Source: Nymphaea colorata (lineage: Eukaryota; Streptophyta; Magnoliopsida; Nymphaeales; Nymphaeaceae). Taken from it: a stretch of DNA of 64,000 nucleotides. The position numbers and the translations under genes were made by a program. The first letter of the stretch is position 1, and every line of letters starts with the position of its first letter. Where the stretch lies: NCBI RefSeq assembly GCF_008831285.2, contig NC_045138.2, positions 36,819,115 to 36,883,114 of the forward strand. The letters run 5' to 3'. This document shows positions 36,661 to 50,117 of the stretch, one piece after another. The notes under the pieces are model-generated. The model did no database searches, was not told where the DNA came from, and saw only the letters and a program-made list of their open reading frames with translations.

Positions 36661-38350
36661 ACCCAAGATACTAATTCGAGCTCGACTCCGTTGGTATGCT
36701 GCCCTACCTCCAACCCAAGATACTAACCGAGTCCGAACTAATCAAAGCATTATTCTATCCTGGATTAATTTGGGAAGTTGATCGTGACTACCAATACCGC
36801 CGGATCTTGCAAATATCACCAATTTGACATGAAATTTTTAGACGGATAAATATGACGATGTAAAAAGTAACGTCTTCAAACATGAACCTTCGTTTGGAAA
36901 AATTTACGGTTGAAAATTTTGAAATTTTCTCAGACACACGAGATTCTTGGTCGCGGAGTTTCAGTTCTTCCTTCAAGACATGCAACAGATGCTTCTGTGA
37001 AGGCACTCAGAAGAGTAGACAAATAATATGAAGAACAAAGTTGAACCACTGTTCCCTATAAAAAATTTTGATCCACTGGTTTTCTGAGTGCTCCACCGAC
37101 TACCCACATGCATTTTCACCGAGTCTCACCGATTCTGATAGAAGTACGGTGGAATTCATGGCTGCCATCGTCAGAAAAATATCTGGTTTCATCAATTATT
37201 CTGCGGTTCTCGGCGTACGTCGGAAAGCACCAGTGTAGTGCGGAAGGGGAATTCTTTTGCAAAAGGATAAAAAAGATCGTGAAGTTGGAGCCACTTCTTT
37301 TTTGTTAAAGAAGCTGCAGATGGGTAGACTCTCTCAGTTTATGCCAATGCTTTCGGAATCTGCCGGCAGGTGGGTGAAACACGTTCGCTCAATTTTCAGC
37401 GACAACATGTAAAAACACAGTATGAATCAACGGAAATTACAGTTCTAAATTGATATTAATGTAAAAAAGTTATTTACAATCAAGATCTAAATCAACTTGC
37501 CTAAGGGCAGTTTTGATGCAGGATGGTGAGTTATGGCATTGTTGGGAAGTAAGAATATTCAACAAAGCTTGATAAATAGAGGCCAAATGGAATATGGTCG
37601 GTGAATAAATATCCTATGCTTCTTCCTTTCTTTCTTCCTCTTTGTTGTCTTTGGAGTGTTAGACTTTGTTGGATATATGTTGCTGTTTAATTTAACCAGG
37701 TTTGGTCCACTCAGCTGGCTCATTGAGTCTGAACAACAAGTACATGGTTTAGTCTGAACAAGCAATATTTGGTACTTGACTGGAAGTCTGGCAACCCAAG
37801 GAAGTGCTTGTTTCCCTCAACTGGGTCTTTAGAAGTAACTTCATCTTTTAGGATCATAGCCAGTTGTCTTTACTTACATATCACGATCATGGTGCTTGAT
37901 TAATTAGGGTTTAGTCACACCATGGTGCCTACCTTGGCTGGCCCCTCTCCATTTTAAAATGCATACAAACATAGATACATCACATCCATATAAATAAATA
38001 TTTGTGTGGACAAATAAATGATTCTTTTTTTTTCTTTTTTCTTTTCCTTTTCACGGAATTTGTGAAGGGAAAACTGCCGGCCACATCCCTGGCAAGTTTC
38101 CGATTGGTAAAACTTTTCCTGTTCCTCTTACTTGTCGACTTATAATGAGTAATGCCTTCCTATCTGTATCAAACTCTGGCCAAGGAATTTCCACCATCTC
38201 ATTATGCAAAGTCAAGAACCAACAACCCCAGAGTCTCAGTTCTAAATATTAAAAATTATCTTTCGCTATAAGAAGTTTAGCTTAGCTGGTTGGGTCGGTT
38301 GCTACTAAAAGATTAATTGCTCTCTTTAAGAGGTTTGGTGCAATGATTGG
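36661..38350. other. Spacer without recognised genes
   Basis: AT-rich sequence with short open frames only. I see no gene, RNA gene or clear element ends. Confidence 0.4.
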
Positions 38351-38635
38351 TAAGGTTGGGCACTGGGCTGAGCAGAGAGCAGGTACTCGGGCTTGGTAAT
38401 TTATCGGTCCAATTGGGTTCGATAAGTCTGAGTGGGTTTATATAATTTTTTTAATATTTATTTTATTAATTATATACATATAATAATTTATTATAATTAA
38501 TTATATTTATATATTATTTTATATTAAAATATATATTTTTAATCTAATCAGGCCCGGCTCGGGCTCAAAAGCCCTACGTTTTGGGCCCAAGCTTTGCTTG
38601 TTATCTGGATCGGGCCGATCGGATGTCCAGGCTTA
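38351..38635. mobile_element. hAT-like non-autonomous element (GGGCC-rich ends, AT-rich core)
   Basis: A 285-bp block with left end TAAGGTTGGGCACTGGGC and inverted right end TAAGCCTGGACATCCGATC, giving imperfect inverted termini. GC-rich CGGGC/GGCCC arms flank a core made almost only of A and T (about 38440-38545). Flanks ATGATTGG (38343-38350) and ATGATTAG (38636-38643) form an 8-bp target duplication with one mismatch. The architecture matches the element at 60995. Confidence 0.75.
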
Positions 38636-38643
38636 ATGATTAG

Positions 38644-40271
38644 TGAAGACGGTACTAAAAAAAACTTTGTACCCAGTTAAGATAAATGGTTGAATGAAAA
38701 CTTCAACTCTCTAAGATAAATAGCCAATTGTTGGTTCAATTCTCACCAACATCAAAAGTTTGCTTAAGCCCTAAGCAACCAGAAGCCCTAAGTTTTAGGT
38801 ACTAGTTTAAGGGTTTTATTTCGTTAAAGGAGCGATTAAGTGTGATTTCTTTTTGACCGAATCAAAGAAAGAAGCCGATAACAATTTCTGATTTTTGACA
38901 AACATGAGAGTCAGGTCCCCTAAAGTTCCGTGTTCTTCAAACAAATATGAACAGCTGTCTGCTGCTGGTCTGGTGTGGCCGGACCACAGACATGTGGCTT
39001 AGAGAGAAAGTGGCCTGGTCCTGGAACAAGGCAGCTTGACACCTGGCTTCTGAGGCTAAGAAAAGCACAGCTGGGCTGGGTCCTAAAAACCAACGGATAG
39101 CTGCCGACCGGAGCAGAGGCGCCGGCAGCCGACCAAATTTTTCAAATTCCGACCACATATTCCCGGCTCGCTGTTTGAGAAGGGAAAACTGGAAAACATC
39201 GTCGTCAATTTGGCCACCTTTCCTGGGAAAATATCATTCCCAGGAATATTTCAAAAATCTAGGGGAATATTTCATAGATCGGATTTTATTCCTCTCCTTA
39301 TCCAAACGCATCAACCAGTTCGCATCATTGTGATTTTCTTTTCGCAACTTAACTCGTAGGGACAAGTCTTAGTATTTATTTAGGGTCATGGCAAGAGCTT
39401 AGTTGGTTCAATCATCGATCGAGATGGATCGCTGCAGGCCAGACCATCCGAACAGTTCAAGAAATCATCATCATAATATACATACACACTATATATATAT
39501 ATATATAAACCAAGCATTTGGGTTAGGAATAAAAACTAGACCCTTTGATTTTGATTTTTAATATGTTTTTCTTTTTTTTTTTGCAATCCTTGTTGATATG
39601 ATCTTAAAAGAATGAGTTGTTGAAACAAAGCATATGGTAAGTTGATCATTTGTTATACTTTAATAGTGTTTTTATAATAAGAAAAAATGAAAACAGTATT
39701 TTTCATTAAAACAACTTGAATCAAAACATGTTTTATATCAAAATAGATTTTAAAGATATTTATATTTTATTTAAGTGTTTTTTAACAAAAAAAATCAAAG
39801 AATCTGGTTTTATCAACTTCTATATATATAATGCAGTTAATTATAATAAATGAATGAGGATAAAGGGAAACGGTTTTATACTTTTTTAGATGGTATAAAG
39901 TTGTGGGATGGTGAGATAAGATGAGGGAAGTTGGGCTCGTCTCGGCCCGCCTTCCTGGTGCGTTGCGTGCACACTCCAGTTGACTCGGAGGAGTAAGTGC
40001 CCACTTCCTCTTTCTGTGGGAAGCGAGCGGCACCCACTGGTCCGAACCCAACCCAACCGGCGCCGCCCCTGTAAGCGGTTCCGTTCCCTTTGGATTCCAA
40101 ATCTGACTCCCCGTCCGATCTTTCTCACTGGATTCTTGGGCTCAGTTGCCAAATCAATTTCAAATCCACGATTAACATGTCTCGATTTTTGGAATACATC
40201 CAAACCTTACCTCTTCCTCTGCCAAAACCACGACTACATCCTGACGCTTCCACGCACATGGTTTTGACTAA

Positions 40272-40314
<43 letters not shown>

Positions 40315-43300
40315 AGAGAGAGAGAGAAAAAAAAAAGAAAGGAAGGTAAAATTGGTGATTCCGATTGACTAAGATCTTGAAATCCTATATATAGTGTGCG
40401 CTTATGTGCATGTGAGTGTAAATTAAGTGTTTATACTCAGCTTACTGTGTATAAGTGTGTGTGAGTTGAAGCAGTAGTCGCAAAGCTTTGGGTCTGCTCG
40501 TGATGTACTCGCTCTTCAACTAGCCATTAGTTAGGTGACACTTACATATAAGGTCCACGTAAGATTTGAATCGGGTCCAACCAAGCAGTCAGTTCCGTCC
40601 TGGGTCCTGTCCATCTAACCTTCTAAGTGTGCAACCAAAAATCTAGAGCAGAACATAAGGTTGGCCCAACGATTAGCGTAGTGGTCCAACAGGATCCAAA
40701 CCGCCGTGGGTCCGACGGGGTGGGATGGGATAATCTAAGTGACAATTGGACGTGTAGCTCAATTGGTAGGTCCAGATCTAACCGCAATCCCCAACCCAAC
40801 TCATTTCTATGTCGTTTGTGAGCTTACCATCTTCCCGGATAAGATAACCCGGCTTTAAGTTTTGGGATCCAAAACCCTATACCATAACTCATGAAAGACA
40901 AAAGACCCCAACCATGAAATATTTTTATTGATTCATATATTAAAAATGTATATTTAATTCGAACTATTTTTAGACTTAAAAAAATTCAATTAATTAAATA
41001 ATGAATCACTACATATTAGTATGTCAATTACCATGTGATAATGTCGGGCGGTCAGGACGTTGTAGGAAAAGACAAGCTCACATATTTAATACGCAAACTT
41101 TTGAGGCACAAAGGCGAAAAAAGGAAAAAGCATTTTTTTCCATGTAATGATCTGTTTAAACGTCTTTTTGGATCAAAAAAAAAAAAAAAAAAAAAGAAGC
41201 GGTGAGATTACTTGGTTGGGTCTGGAGGAGGTTTATTTAAATCTGTTTTTGCATCTCAAAGAGGGGACAAAGGTGAGGGCAATTTCGGTGTTTACTCCAG
41301 GGACGTTTGCGTCCATCTGTCCCCTGGTTTGACCGCCGCCCTGTTCCGTTCCCCACCGCTTTACACACGTGTTCTGGGAGTCCGCGGGGACGCCACAGCT
41401 GACGGGGTCAGGAACGAACGTGTCGTCTGGAGGAAGAAAATGGATCGGGTCTTTTGAAATTTGGACTGGTGACCCAAACCAGGGACAAGAACTCCATCAC
41501 CTTCCTCGTGCCTCAAGTCTCAATGGTCATCCAGGTCTGTTGAAGAGCGGATTTTATCTGTTTTTCTCTGATCCCAATTGAATCACTGGAGGTTGTTAAG
41601 TAACGAGAGTAATAACAAGTAAGTTGTCGTATATGTACTCAAAATTGAGGTAGATTCATAAAAACTGTAGTGGTTTATTGTTATTAATAAAATACAAAAT
41701 TACCCAATCAAAATTTGTAAATTTTCGTCGGACTACGGCAACTTTGATTGGGTTCGCTCGGCACAGACCTACCTTGGTGGTGGTGGGTTGTGAAGATATG
41801 TGTCTAATTATTAGTTGCCATCGAATAGGCCGCTTGACCGAGCTCCGACTGCCAGCTTAGCTTTAGGCTTGTAGTCATTGCTTGTGGAATTGAATTTAAT
41901 TTGTATATTTGCCGTATGAGCGTCCTCTACACTATGCCCCTTGTTTGAAAAAAAGGTAAATTGTGAAGAGTTCTCGTCAACCTCTCGGGCCACAACTTCC
42001 GCGTCGAAGAATATGAAGAAGACTTTGGTTTTCAAAGTTCATTTCTAGATCAAAGTTTTACAAAATTTTGCCTTCATTCACCTTTTGTAAAAGGAAAGGG
42101 GGCGACCTTCGCCATTATAAACTCACCTTATGAAGTCTGCTAAAAAGAATAAAGTTATGCCTACTATATATATATATATATAGTAGTAGTGGAGCTATCG
42201 TGTAGTGCCCGCATCAGACCTAAGTCACTCACTCAATCAAAATGTCACCCCCAAAAAAAATTCTTGTTCCACCGCTTTATATATAGATATATGATATTGT
42301 TATAATCTATCTTCTCGCAACAAATTTGTCCGTGTTAATGAGAAAACCTAGTGTTCAATCGGGCTTTAATACCAATTCTAATACACTCGCGTAACAATCT
42401 CTAAAACATTAGTCTGACGGATTCCAACCCGCTCTTTAACAATTCGGATTTGTATCTAAACTCAAGAGATTAGAATAATGTATGTTTGGCAACTACACCT
42501 CCTCGCCTCCTATGTTGAGAAGAAACATTAATGGGCATCCATGTCCAACCGCCTCTTCCCGACCTACTCTTCTCAGCTACCCTTTGTGCGCCATAGTCAC
42601 TGTTTATCAAATTTTTTACCCATTGTTTTGCAAATTGCTGAGGGACGTAATGTAACAGTTTACATTTAATGCTGTGTATGTATGGTAAGCGCAGCACTCA
42701 GAGCTCATGAGTGTTATATCGCTAAAAGAGAGGGGCGGAAATGAAATACGAGAAAATGGAAGGAGGAAAGAACGAGGGATATCATGTTCATATGGTGGGA
42801 CTCCTTCCTCCCTCAACACGTGTTTCAACGACTCGGCTTACGAAATTTCGTGACGTTTCCCTCCCTTCCACACATCCCCATTTCCACCCTCTTTCTTCAA
42901 TGACTCTATTAGCCCTGTCCTTTGACCCAATGCCGATAAAGCCCTTTGACCAACCACAGGCGCCAGCCTTTTCCAAAAAGCCCCTTTTGACCAATATTCT
43001 TTTCTTTTCCATTTTAAATAAATACATATTATTTAAAATAATGATGTTAGGCTGCAATCGTGTCAAGCTTAAATTCTATGAATATTGTCACGTTTCAATG
43101 TATTAATGCAAATAGTAGCAAGCCCATGATAAGAGAATTAAATGATGTACTTTAGATTGACCCATACTCAAAATAAGCCAAAAACTTGATGACCTTAAAA
43201 TTTTATACCAAAGGCGATTTTTCCTAAACATTAAAAAATAAAATCATGTTAAAACTTTAAAATAGGTTTGATTTGGAACAAAAATTCTTTTTTGAATGAA

Positions 43301-46300
43301 AAACATTAATATTTTATAAAAAAAAAGCTCAAACCCAAACCCAATCTATCTTAGTGGTCTTTTAAGTTCAAAAGAACTGCATCACTACCAAGTGTGTGTG
43401 CAATTTTCCTTTCTTATCATCAACTCAACTCGAAAAACATGTCGCCACAAGAATCAAACCAATGACAAAAGAAATTGACATCAACCCCTATGATATATGC
43501 CTCTTAAGACAATTTTGTCATTTTATTAGTGCTATATTCCCCAATAAATTACAATAGCAAAATCATGTCATTTTATAATTTTCAATGTTTGTCTGCCTAA
43601 CCCCAACTTATTAATAAAATATATGAAAAAAAAAAAAAGGAAAAGAAGGGTTGACATGCTGAACCCCACTTTTGCTTTCCCAAAATGGCTTGGTAAGCAA
43701 AAGATGAAAGTCTATCCATAAAGTGCGTGCTAAAAATGACGCGTGTCTGGAATTTTTTGGATTAGCAACTGTTCATAAAAGCTCGGCCCACTTGGTTAGC
43801 GGGGTCGAATTTTGTGGTCACAAGTTTAACATGAGACATAATCCAAATAAATCAAAGGTGGTTTATCTATCCTTAGCTTGCATGTTAACTAAAAGAAGCT
43901 CACACGTATTAGAGCTCGTATTCCGAAATTATATTTGAATATGATTTTTAAATTAATGATTCCAATCTGATCTGAATCTGAATTTTAAATTCACATCTGA
44001 TTTCGAATCAATGCCTTTAATAAGACTTTATGATGAAAGGCAACTGCAAGGTTTCTCGTTTTCAACCACGATGAGGTTCCACATACAAGTCAAAATTGGC
44101 AAAACAATTTGTTTTTTCAAGTTTTTGCTTGCCGGAATGGAACATCTTATATTGCTAATGTGGTTTAAGGCTCAATTGAGTCACTTCTCATGCAAACCAA
44201 GTCTACTGAACAAATGGACAAACCGCTTTTTTGATATAGTACAAATATACTTTTTTATGGCTGGTTTTGTTTCACTGGGAAATTGAAATACAGGCCGGAA
44301 AACCTTTTTTTTTTTTTTTTTTTTTTGCTGCCGGAAACCAGAAATGAAACTACAGAACCGAAGCTGGCCATACGAGCCGTGGTTCTATTGCAAATGCAAA
44401 TGCACTCGATGATGCGCATAAAAGGGTCATATTTTAGATAACCGCAAAACTTTTGCCTTTTTTAATATATCTGGTGCATACTTTTCTCCCTTTTCCTCCA
44501 AATGTACCTCAAACCTTTTTCACCTTTACACCAAAAGCTAATTCCGACGTCCATTTCTCCACCTTTTAAATATTTCTGCATAGTTATAAGATAGATATTG
44601 TGTTATGCATCTTATATTATTTATCAATATCTTCTTTCTGAAAGAAACGTTTATTAAAAAACGAAGGGTATGCTTATTTTTTTGGGAAATAACGTAAACC
44701 ACGTACAAAAAGATCCATAATTCCTCGTGACATACCTGAAGCTCGATCACCATAAAGAACCAAAGGACTTTCCCACCCTGTTTTTTAGACGACAAGGTAT
44801 CCCGATCGCACCTTCAAGGGGTACTTTCATATAACCAATCACGCGTTTGAATGCTCCAAGCATTTTCTGAGACAAGTGGCCTCCGAAAGAATCTCACAAA
44901 TTTCAACTGGATTCTGAGGTGACTGAGATTAATTATCTTTGCACACGGGGGACATCCAATCCCACTCTCATTTCATCCATTTGGGGTAAACCCCCGACCG
45001 GATCCGAAGCTGATCCATGTGACCCAGCCCCTTTCGGAAAAGTCAAAGGGCGATTTCGTCCTTTCACGCTGCCAAATCAAGGACTTCAAGGAGACCGAGT
45101 TGACGGAGACAGTGGGCATTTATGGCATCATAAAAACCCGGGACGCTGAAAAACGTGCTTCCGCGGAAACGAAAAAAACTCGCGGGCTTTTCGATTTTAC
45201 AACACTCCGTCAATTTAACGCCTAAAATCGCGGTTAGAAGGGGTCCTCATCCCGCGGTTAAGTAAACGGCGCCATCGACGGACAGCATCGCGCCACGTGC
45301 TCCTGGTCCGATGCGATCCCGCCAAGTACTCGGCGAGTTATGTGGCGGCAAAAATATGTCGCCGATTAGAACAAGGGACCCAGTACAGTACAGACAAATT
45401 TAACTTCTATTATTACTGTAAAATCACTTGCTTATCACGGTTTACAATTTTTTTTTTAGCTTTTCTCTTTCTTTTGGAAAAAAATGAAGCGTACCCAAGA
45501 AATGAAAGGCAATGCGTCACCAATATAAAAGCGAATATCATGGCATCCAAAAGGTATTTTGACATTTTTAAAGAGAAGCTAAAAATATTCCATTTTTTTG
45601 TGTTGATGGTATTTACAAAAACGGCGTTCCAAAATTGTTGTTCGCAAATCACCATTTCTACAAATGCGGTTCATATATACGGAAAAATATGAGGAAGGCT
45701 TTTGAGTGAAAGTATGAACAAATCAGTACCGAATTAATTTTTTATAACAAAGTCTGATTTTCCAATTTAAAATTTTCTTTTTCAACGTAAAATATATATT
45801 TGAGAGAGAGAGAGACATGAAGCGTGATATGGACGCGAGGATCGAATGGACGGCGGCCTTAGTGGGGTCGGTAGAGGCGCTTGGGATCCGAGGTGGGCGA
45901 TTAATCGCCGGCGAGGAGAGAAGTGACTTTTGACACGATAACGAAGAGGCGCCACGACTGAATGACTCGCTCAAACTCAACTCAAAAACTCCCTAACGAC
46001 TCTCTCTCTCTCTCTCTAACTGCGTGTTTGTATCAAAATCTCTCTCTTGAAATTGAAAATTGTTTCCCTAAATCACACGATACCCTTTCGATTTTTACTT
46101 CTTCATATTTGGAACATATTGATTCCTAGATCCAACCAAGCATTTTAAATAAGAAGAAAAAAAAAATCAGGAAAGAAGAGATGAACCAAACCATACCGAA
46201 AATAAATGTTATTCTTTGTCAACATAGTTAATACTATTAAGCAATCGATATCATTAATGAGCAATATATACAAGTTATAGATTATTTCTGAATCACAGAG

Positions 46301-46500
46301 ATAAGTTTTTGAAGCCGGTTTGTGCGGCTGCTTCTATATGTTCAATCATCTAAAGAAATAAAAGATGGCCATGTGAAAATAAGTTACGAAAGATCAAATA
46401 AGTAAAACTTCGATTCAAAATTTTATTTATAGAATAACCGAGGAAGATGTTAATAAAAATAAAGAAAGGCAACTTTTGGCATCTGCTACCTTTTTTTTCA
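38644..46500. other. Long gene-poor spacer, right part
   Basis: No supported gene across nearly 8 kb. I see microsatellites ((AT)n then (GA)n at about 40276-40326, (AT)n near 42165-42181), homopolymers (A near 41175-41194, T near 44307-44327), and GC-richer patches near 39900-40150, 41270-41560 and 44940-45360 with no domain-like translation. A phrase near 42360, CTTTAATACCAATTCTAATAC, resembles text seen beside plant LTR retrotransposons, but no LTR pair was found. Confidence 0.45.
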
Positions 46501-47464
46501 TCTTAAGACAGGAGAGGAGGTTTAGTGTGAGAGGAAAACTCCAGAGAGAGAGAGAGAGAATGGTGGAGGATTAGAACAAGATTTTTATTTTGTTTTTCAT
46601 CAACAAATAATTTTTTTCTCCGGTAGCGGAGAAGGAGCCCTCTTTGCGTTGGCCGGGGACGAATTTCTGGAGAGAGAGAGGAGAGAGAAGAGGGGGAGGG
46701 GGGAGGGGACAAGTCAACAAACACGAATTTCTGAAGCGGATTTACGAAACCACTGAAAGAAAACCAGGAACACCGAGATTTCGCTCTCATCTCTACCTCT
46801 CTCCACCTTCCTCCGCAGTCTCTCCGATAGCGTATCTCCTGTTCAACTATATCCAGGAACCTGGACGAGTAGGAAGCGGTTTGCCTTCCACGCCCTCTAT
46901 TCGCCGGCCCGTCCCTTGCCGATAGCCCCTCTATCTCTATCTCTTGCACGAACAGATATAGAAACAAGCGAGTGAGAAAGGGGGGAAAGAGCGAGGGAGT
47001 GGAAAGTTCTCCGATTCAGATTGTCTAAGGATTGCCTTTGTGACTTTACCGGGCGAAGCTTCTTTCTTTTCTCCGGCCGATATCGAGGGAAGACGTGAGT
47101 TTTCATCGAAAATCTGAAGGAAAGTGGGTCTTGGGACCGTTGTCCGGTCGAATCGGGCATAGTTTCCGATAATTTTGCGGTTTCCGCCAAAGGACTCTCT
47201 GCCCATTTGGTTTTTCGATCATTAGCTGCGTGTGGATATAACAGGAACAAATTTTCCGACGAGCAAATCGTCCACTCCTCCATTTATTCCGGCGAGAAAG
47301 GGGTCCTTCTTTATTGAAAACTGCATTTTCCGGCGAAGCAGGTCCGGCGTATATTGGTTTCCGAACCAGATCCCCGTTTATAGGAGAAAGTAGAAACTGA
47401 CTGTTCCAGCCGAAATCTCGGTGCCTCCTTGGAAACTTCTGGCGGGGCGTCCTTTTTGCCCGCC
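46501..47464 (+). promoter_or_regulatory. GAGA-rich promoter and 5' leader region of MED26 gene
   Basis: Purine-rich GA tracts occur at 46541-46558 and about 46666-46710 on the plus strand, followed by 750 bases of moderately GC-rich sequence before the ATG. GA/CT tracts are frequent near plant transcription starts and can bind BBR/BPC factors. The exact start site cannot be placed by eye. Confidence 0.4.
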
Positions 47465-50117
47465 ATGAATCCGAAATCCGGCATCATCGACCGGTGGCGT
47501 AAGTTTTTCCGCGGGGCGGACGGTGACATCTTCGATGTTCTGGAGTATGCAATCCTCGTGGCGGCGTCGGATTGCCCGAAGGAGTTCAGGATCAGGAGGG
47601 ACGAGATCGCCCAGAAGCTTTTCTCCTGCAGGCTGATCCGCTGTGTGGAATGCGATTCGGTGGCGCTGGCGGAGCCGACCGAGGATAGAGATGGTGGCTC
47701 CGAGGGGTGCCATGTGAAAGAGAGCAAGGTCAATAGCAGCACCGACGATAATGAGAGGAACCGGATTAGCAATTACAGCTACGACGAGGCAGAGGCACTC
47801 ACTGAGGAGATTGAGGAGGAGTCACAGATTGTGGGTGAAGTCCTTCGGATTAAAGAAGTTCTTGAAAGTCCTGATGAGGTATAGAAAATAAACCTTTTTT
47901 GTTTTATCGGTGAAAATTCCGACTTTCTGATGAATAGTTTGAGGCAATCAAGAAGATGGTACCTTCCCCTTTCGACTGAGAAGAATGAGGACGATGTAAA
48001 AGTTCATTGCTAGACACTTGATCGTGTAACATAAGCCACCGATAGGCTTCTACAAATTCACAGTGAACATTCCTGCCTATTACTATTAATGGGCTCTGTA
48101 GAGATGATTCCTTTTGTTGGTTTTATATGAAGTTTCTGGTTTGAAGGGGCTAACTTGGACTTTCTGTTTCTTTCACTGTAAATGGTTCAACAGTTCTTGA
48201 TTCATAAGCTACGACTACGTTGTTTTCTGTGAATTAGGAGAAAAAAATAGTGATTACGTTCTCTCTTTGTGTGTTTGTGAGTTGTGATGGATGCGCACTT
48301 GCGTAGACGGTGGTGGTTCTTCATCATGATGTTGATGGCTGATTTCAGTCCTGGTTTTTCCTTTTTTGCAGTCTGATGCTTCACTTTTCGAATCATTGAG
48401 GAGGCTGCAACTGATGGAGCTCTCGGTTGACACCTTGAAGGTGCACATCCTCATGATCTTTTTGGTCCTTTTCTCGCTATTAGTTTACAGTGGCTGCCAT
48501 GATTGAAGTGGAACCGATGAATTCTGTTCCATTTTGTCAGGCCACAGAGATTGGAAGAGCTGTTAGCAGGTTGAAAAAACACGGCTCTAAGCAGATACGA
48601 AATCTGTCCAAGACACTCATCGGGTAAAATCAGCTGCTCCCTTCGTCTGTGTTTCTTGTAATTCCATCCTTGCTCCCATGCGCAGCCTGGGAAAGAGCAC
48701 CTCTGTTTTAGTAATGTTTCAATCAGTTTCTTGTTTTGATTGCTGCAGTAACTGGAAGGACTTGGTTGATGAGTGGGTTCGAACCACCTCAACAGTGACC
48801 GGTAAACACTTTCTTCTTTTCTCTGGATATGTGTTGAACAGGTGATCAGACGATCCTTTATGTAACAACCTCAATTTCCCTTTGTGAATCCAGGGGATTC
48901 GCCGGACTCCCTTAATCCTTCGACAGTAGACGACGACGACGAAGAAGGACTACCTTCCCCTCCACTAGATGAAGGAGCTTTCTTGGCTCCACACACTACA
49001 TCAATTGAGCTCTCTCAGGTAGATTTAGCTATTGGAGCCCAACCTATGACCACTTTTTTTTTTTTTTGCTATTCTGTTCTTCCACTATCATCTTGCTAAT
49101 TCTGACTTTTGTCCATGTTTTTCTGTTGGAATTCTTCCAGTTCTTCGATGGGATGGATGATGATGGAAGTGAGTTTCTACTTCCTTTAAATCCTGCTGAG
49201 CGTATCTTCCTGGTTTTTGACATTTTGTAGCTTGCTCGTTACTAAGTTCTTTGTGTTTTCTTATTGCAGACCCTCGGAGTGGTGTTAGTGAACGTGACAA
49301 GCTTAAGGAGAATGGGAGAAAGTCTGATCTCGAGAACAATGTTCAGCGGAGAAAAGTGGACTTGTCAGAGAAGGATATTGTTAGGGAAGAAAAGGAGGTG
49401 ATTAGAAACCAAGAAGCTTTTGTGGATAGAAGACAAATGAAGGCACCCCACTTCCATGCACCATCCAACAATTCGGCTCCAGGCCGGCCACCAAAGCCAT
49501 CGACAGACATTAAGCTCGTCACTAAGCCTATATTGCAGCAAAGACCATCGTCGGTCCAAGCAACTGCAACAGCCACAGTCTCCGACGTAAGTAACAGTTC
49601 AAATTGCAGAATTTGTTCGACATCAATTAAGTCTTGAATATTAAATTATCTCTTTCTCTCCGCATTCTAGAAATCCAAGTGTTCAGATGACATGTCCGTC
49701 CGAGTGAAGCTTGAGGCTACCAAGAGAAAGCTTCAGGAAGGGTATCAGCAAGCGGAGAACGGTTCGTTCTTAAACTTTCATCCACTACATAGTTCTGTTC
49801 TGCATTCTTGAGTATCTACAGAAGATCCCTTGATCTTTTTAACTTTGAGTAAATTATGCCAACCGGTGCCACTTCCATACAAATGGCTATGGCTGTCCAG
49901 TGATATTACGTAGTGTAGCTCCTTCTTGTTCTTGCACCTATGAGTTGCGGCGATTCCTCTTCTGAAATCTCTTTTGGTGTTCTTGATGATAGCAAAGAAG
50001 CAAAGAACAATTCAAGTCATGGAGTTGCATGATCTGCCCAAACAGGGATTGGTACAGAGACATCCCCACATGAAGCCTGGTTTCCATAATCGACACTGGA
50101 ACAATGGGCGGCGTTGA
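47465..50117 (+). CDS. MED26: Mediator subunit 26-like protein with TFIIS N-terminal (LW) domain
   Basis: Nine exons: 47465-47878, 48372-48440, 48541-48623, 48749-48801, 48894-49018, 49141-49168, 49270-49586, 49671-49761 and 49993-50117. They join in one frame to 434 aa. The N-terminus (MNPKSGIIDRWRKFFRGADG, then DIFDVLEYAILVAA) and the block RRDEIAQKLFSC match plant MED26 proteins. A TFIIS N-terminal/LW domain follows at about 140-210: SLRRLQLMELSVDTLKATEI, AVSRLKKHGSKQIRNLSKTL, NWKDLVDEWV. Residues 215-260 are acidic and Pro/Ser-rich, then a charged, disordered stretch, a basic coiled-coil-like segment (VRVKLEATKRKLQEGYQQAE) and AKKQRTIQVMELHDLPKQ. The LW domain contacts elongation factors, and MED26 links Mediator to RNA polymerase II in the nucleus. 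The frame stays open upstream of 47465 but has no ATG there. Arabidopsis has three paralogs; MED26b (At5g05140) is the one next to SMARCA3-like 1. Confidence 0.93.

Noticed and set aside
40740-40800. tRNA-like A-box (GTAGCTCAATTGGTAGG)
   Set aside because: No B-box (GGTTCGA-type), no acceptor pairing and no anticodon arm in the following 60 bases.
42340-42470. Possible LTR retrotransposon end (TAATACCAATTCTAATAC)
   Set aside because: No second LTR, primer-binding site, or gag/pol translation nearby.
46503-47283. Minus-strand frames of 128-154 codons upstream of MED26
   Set aside because: They arise from GA-rich promoter/leader sequence (Ser/Leu/Arg-rich translation) and have no recognisable domains.
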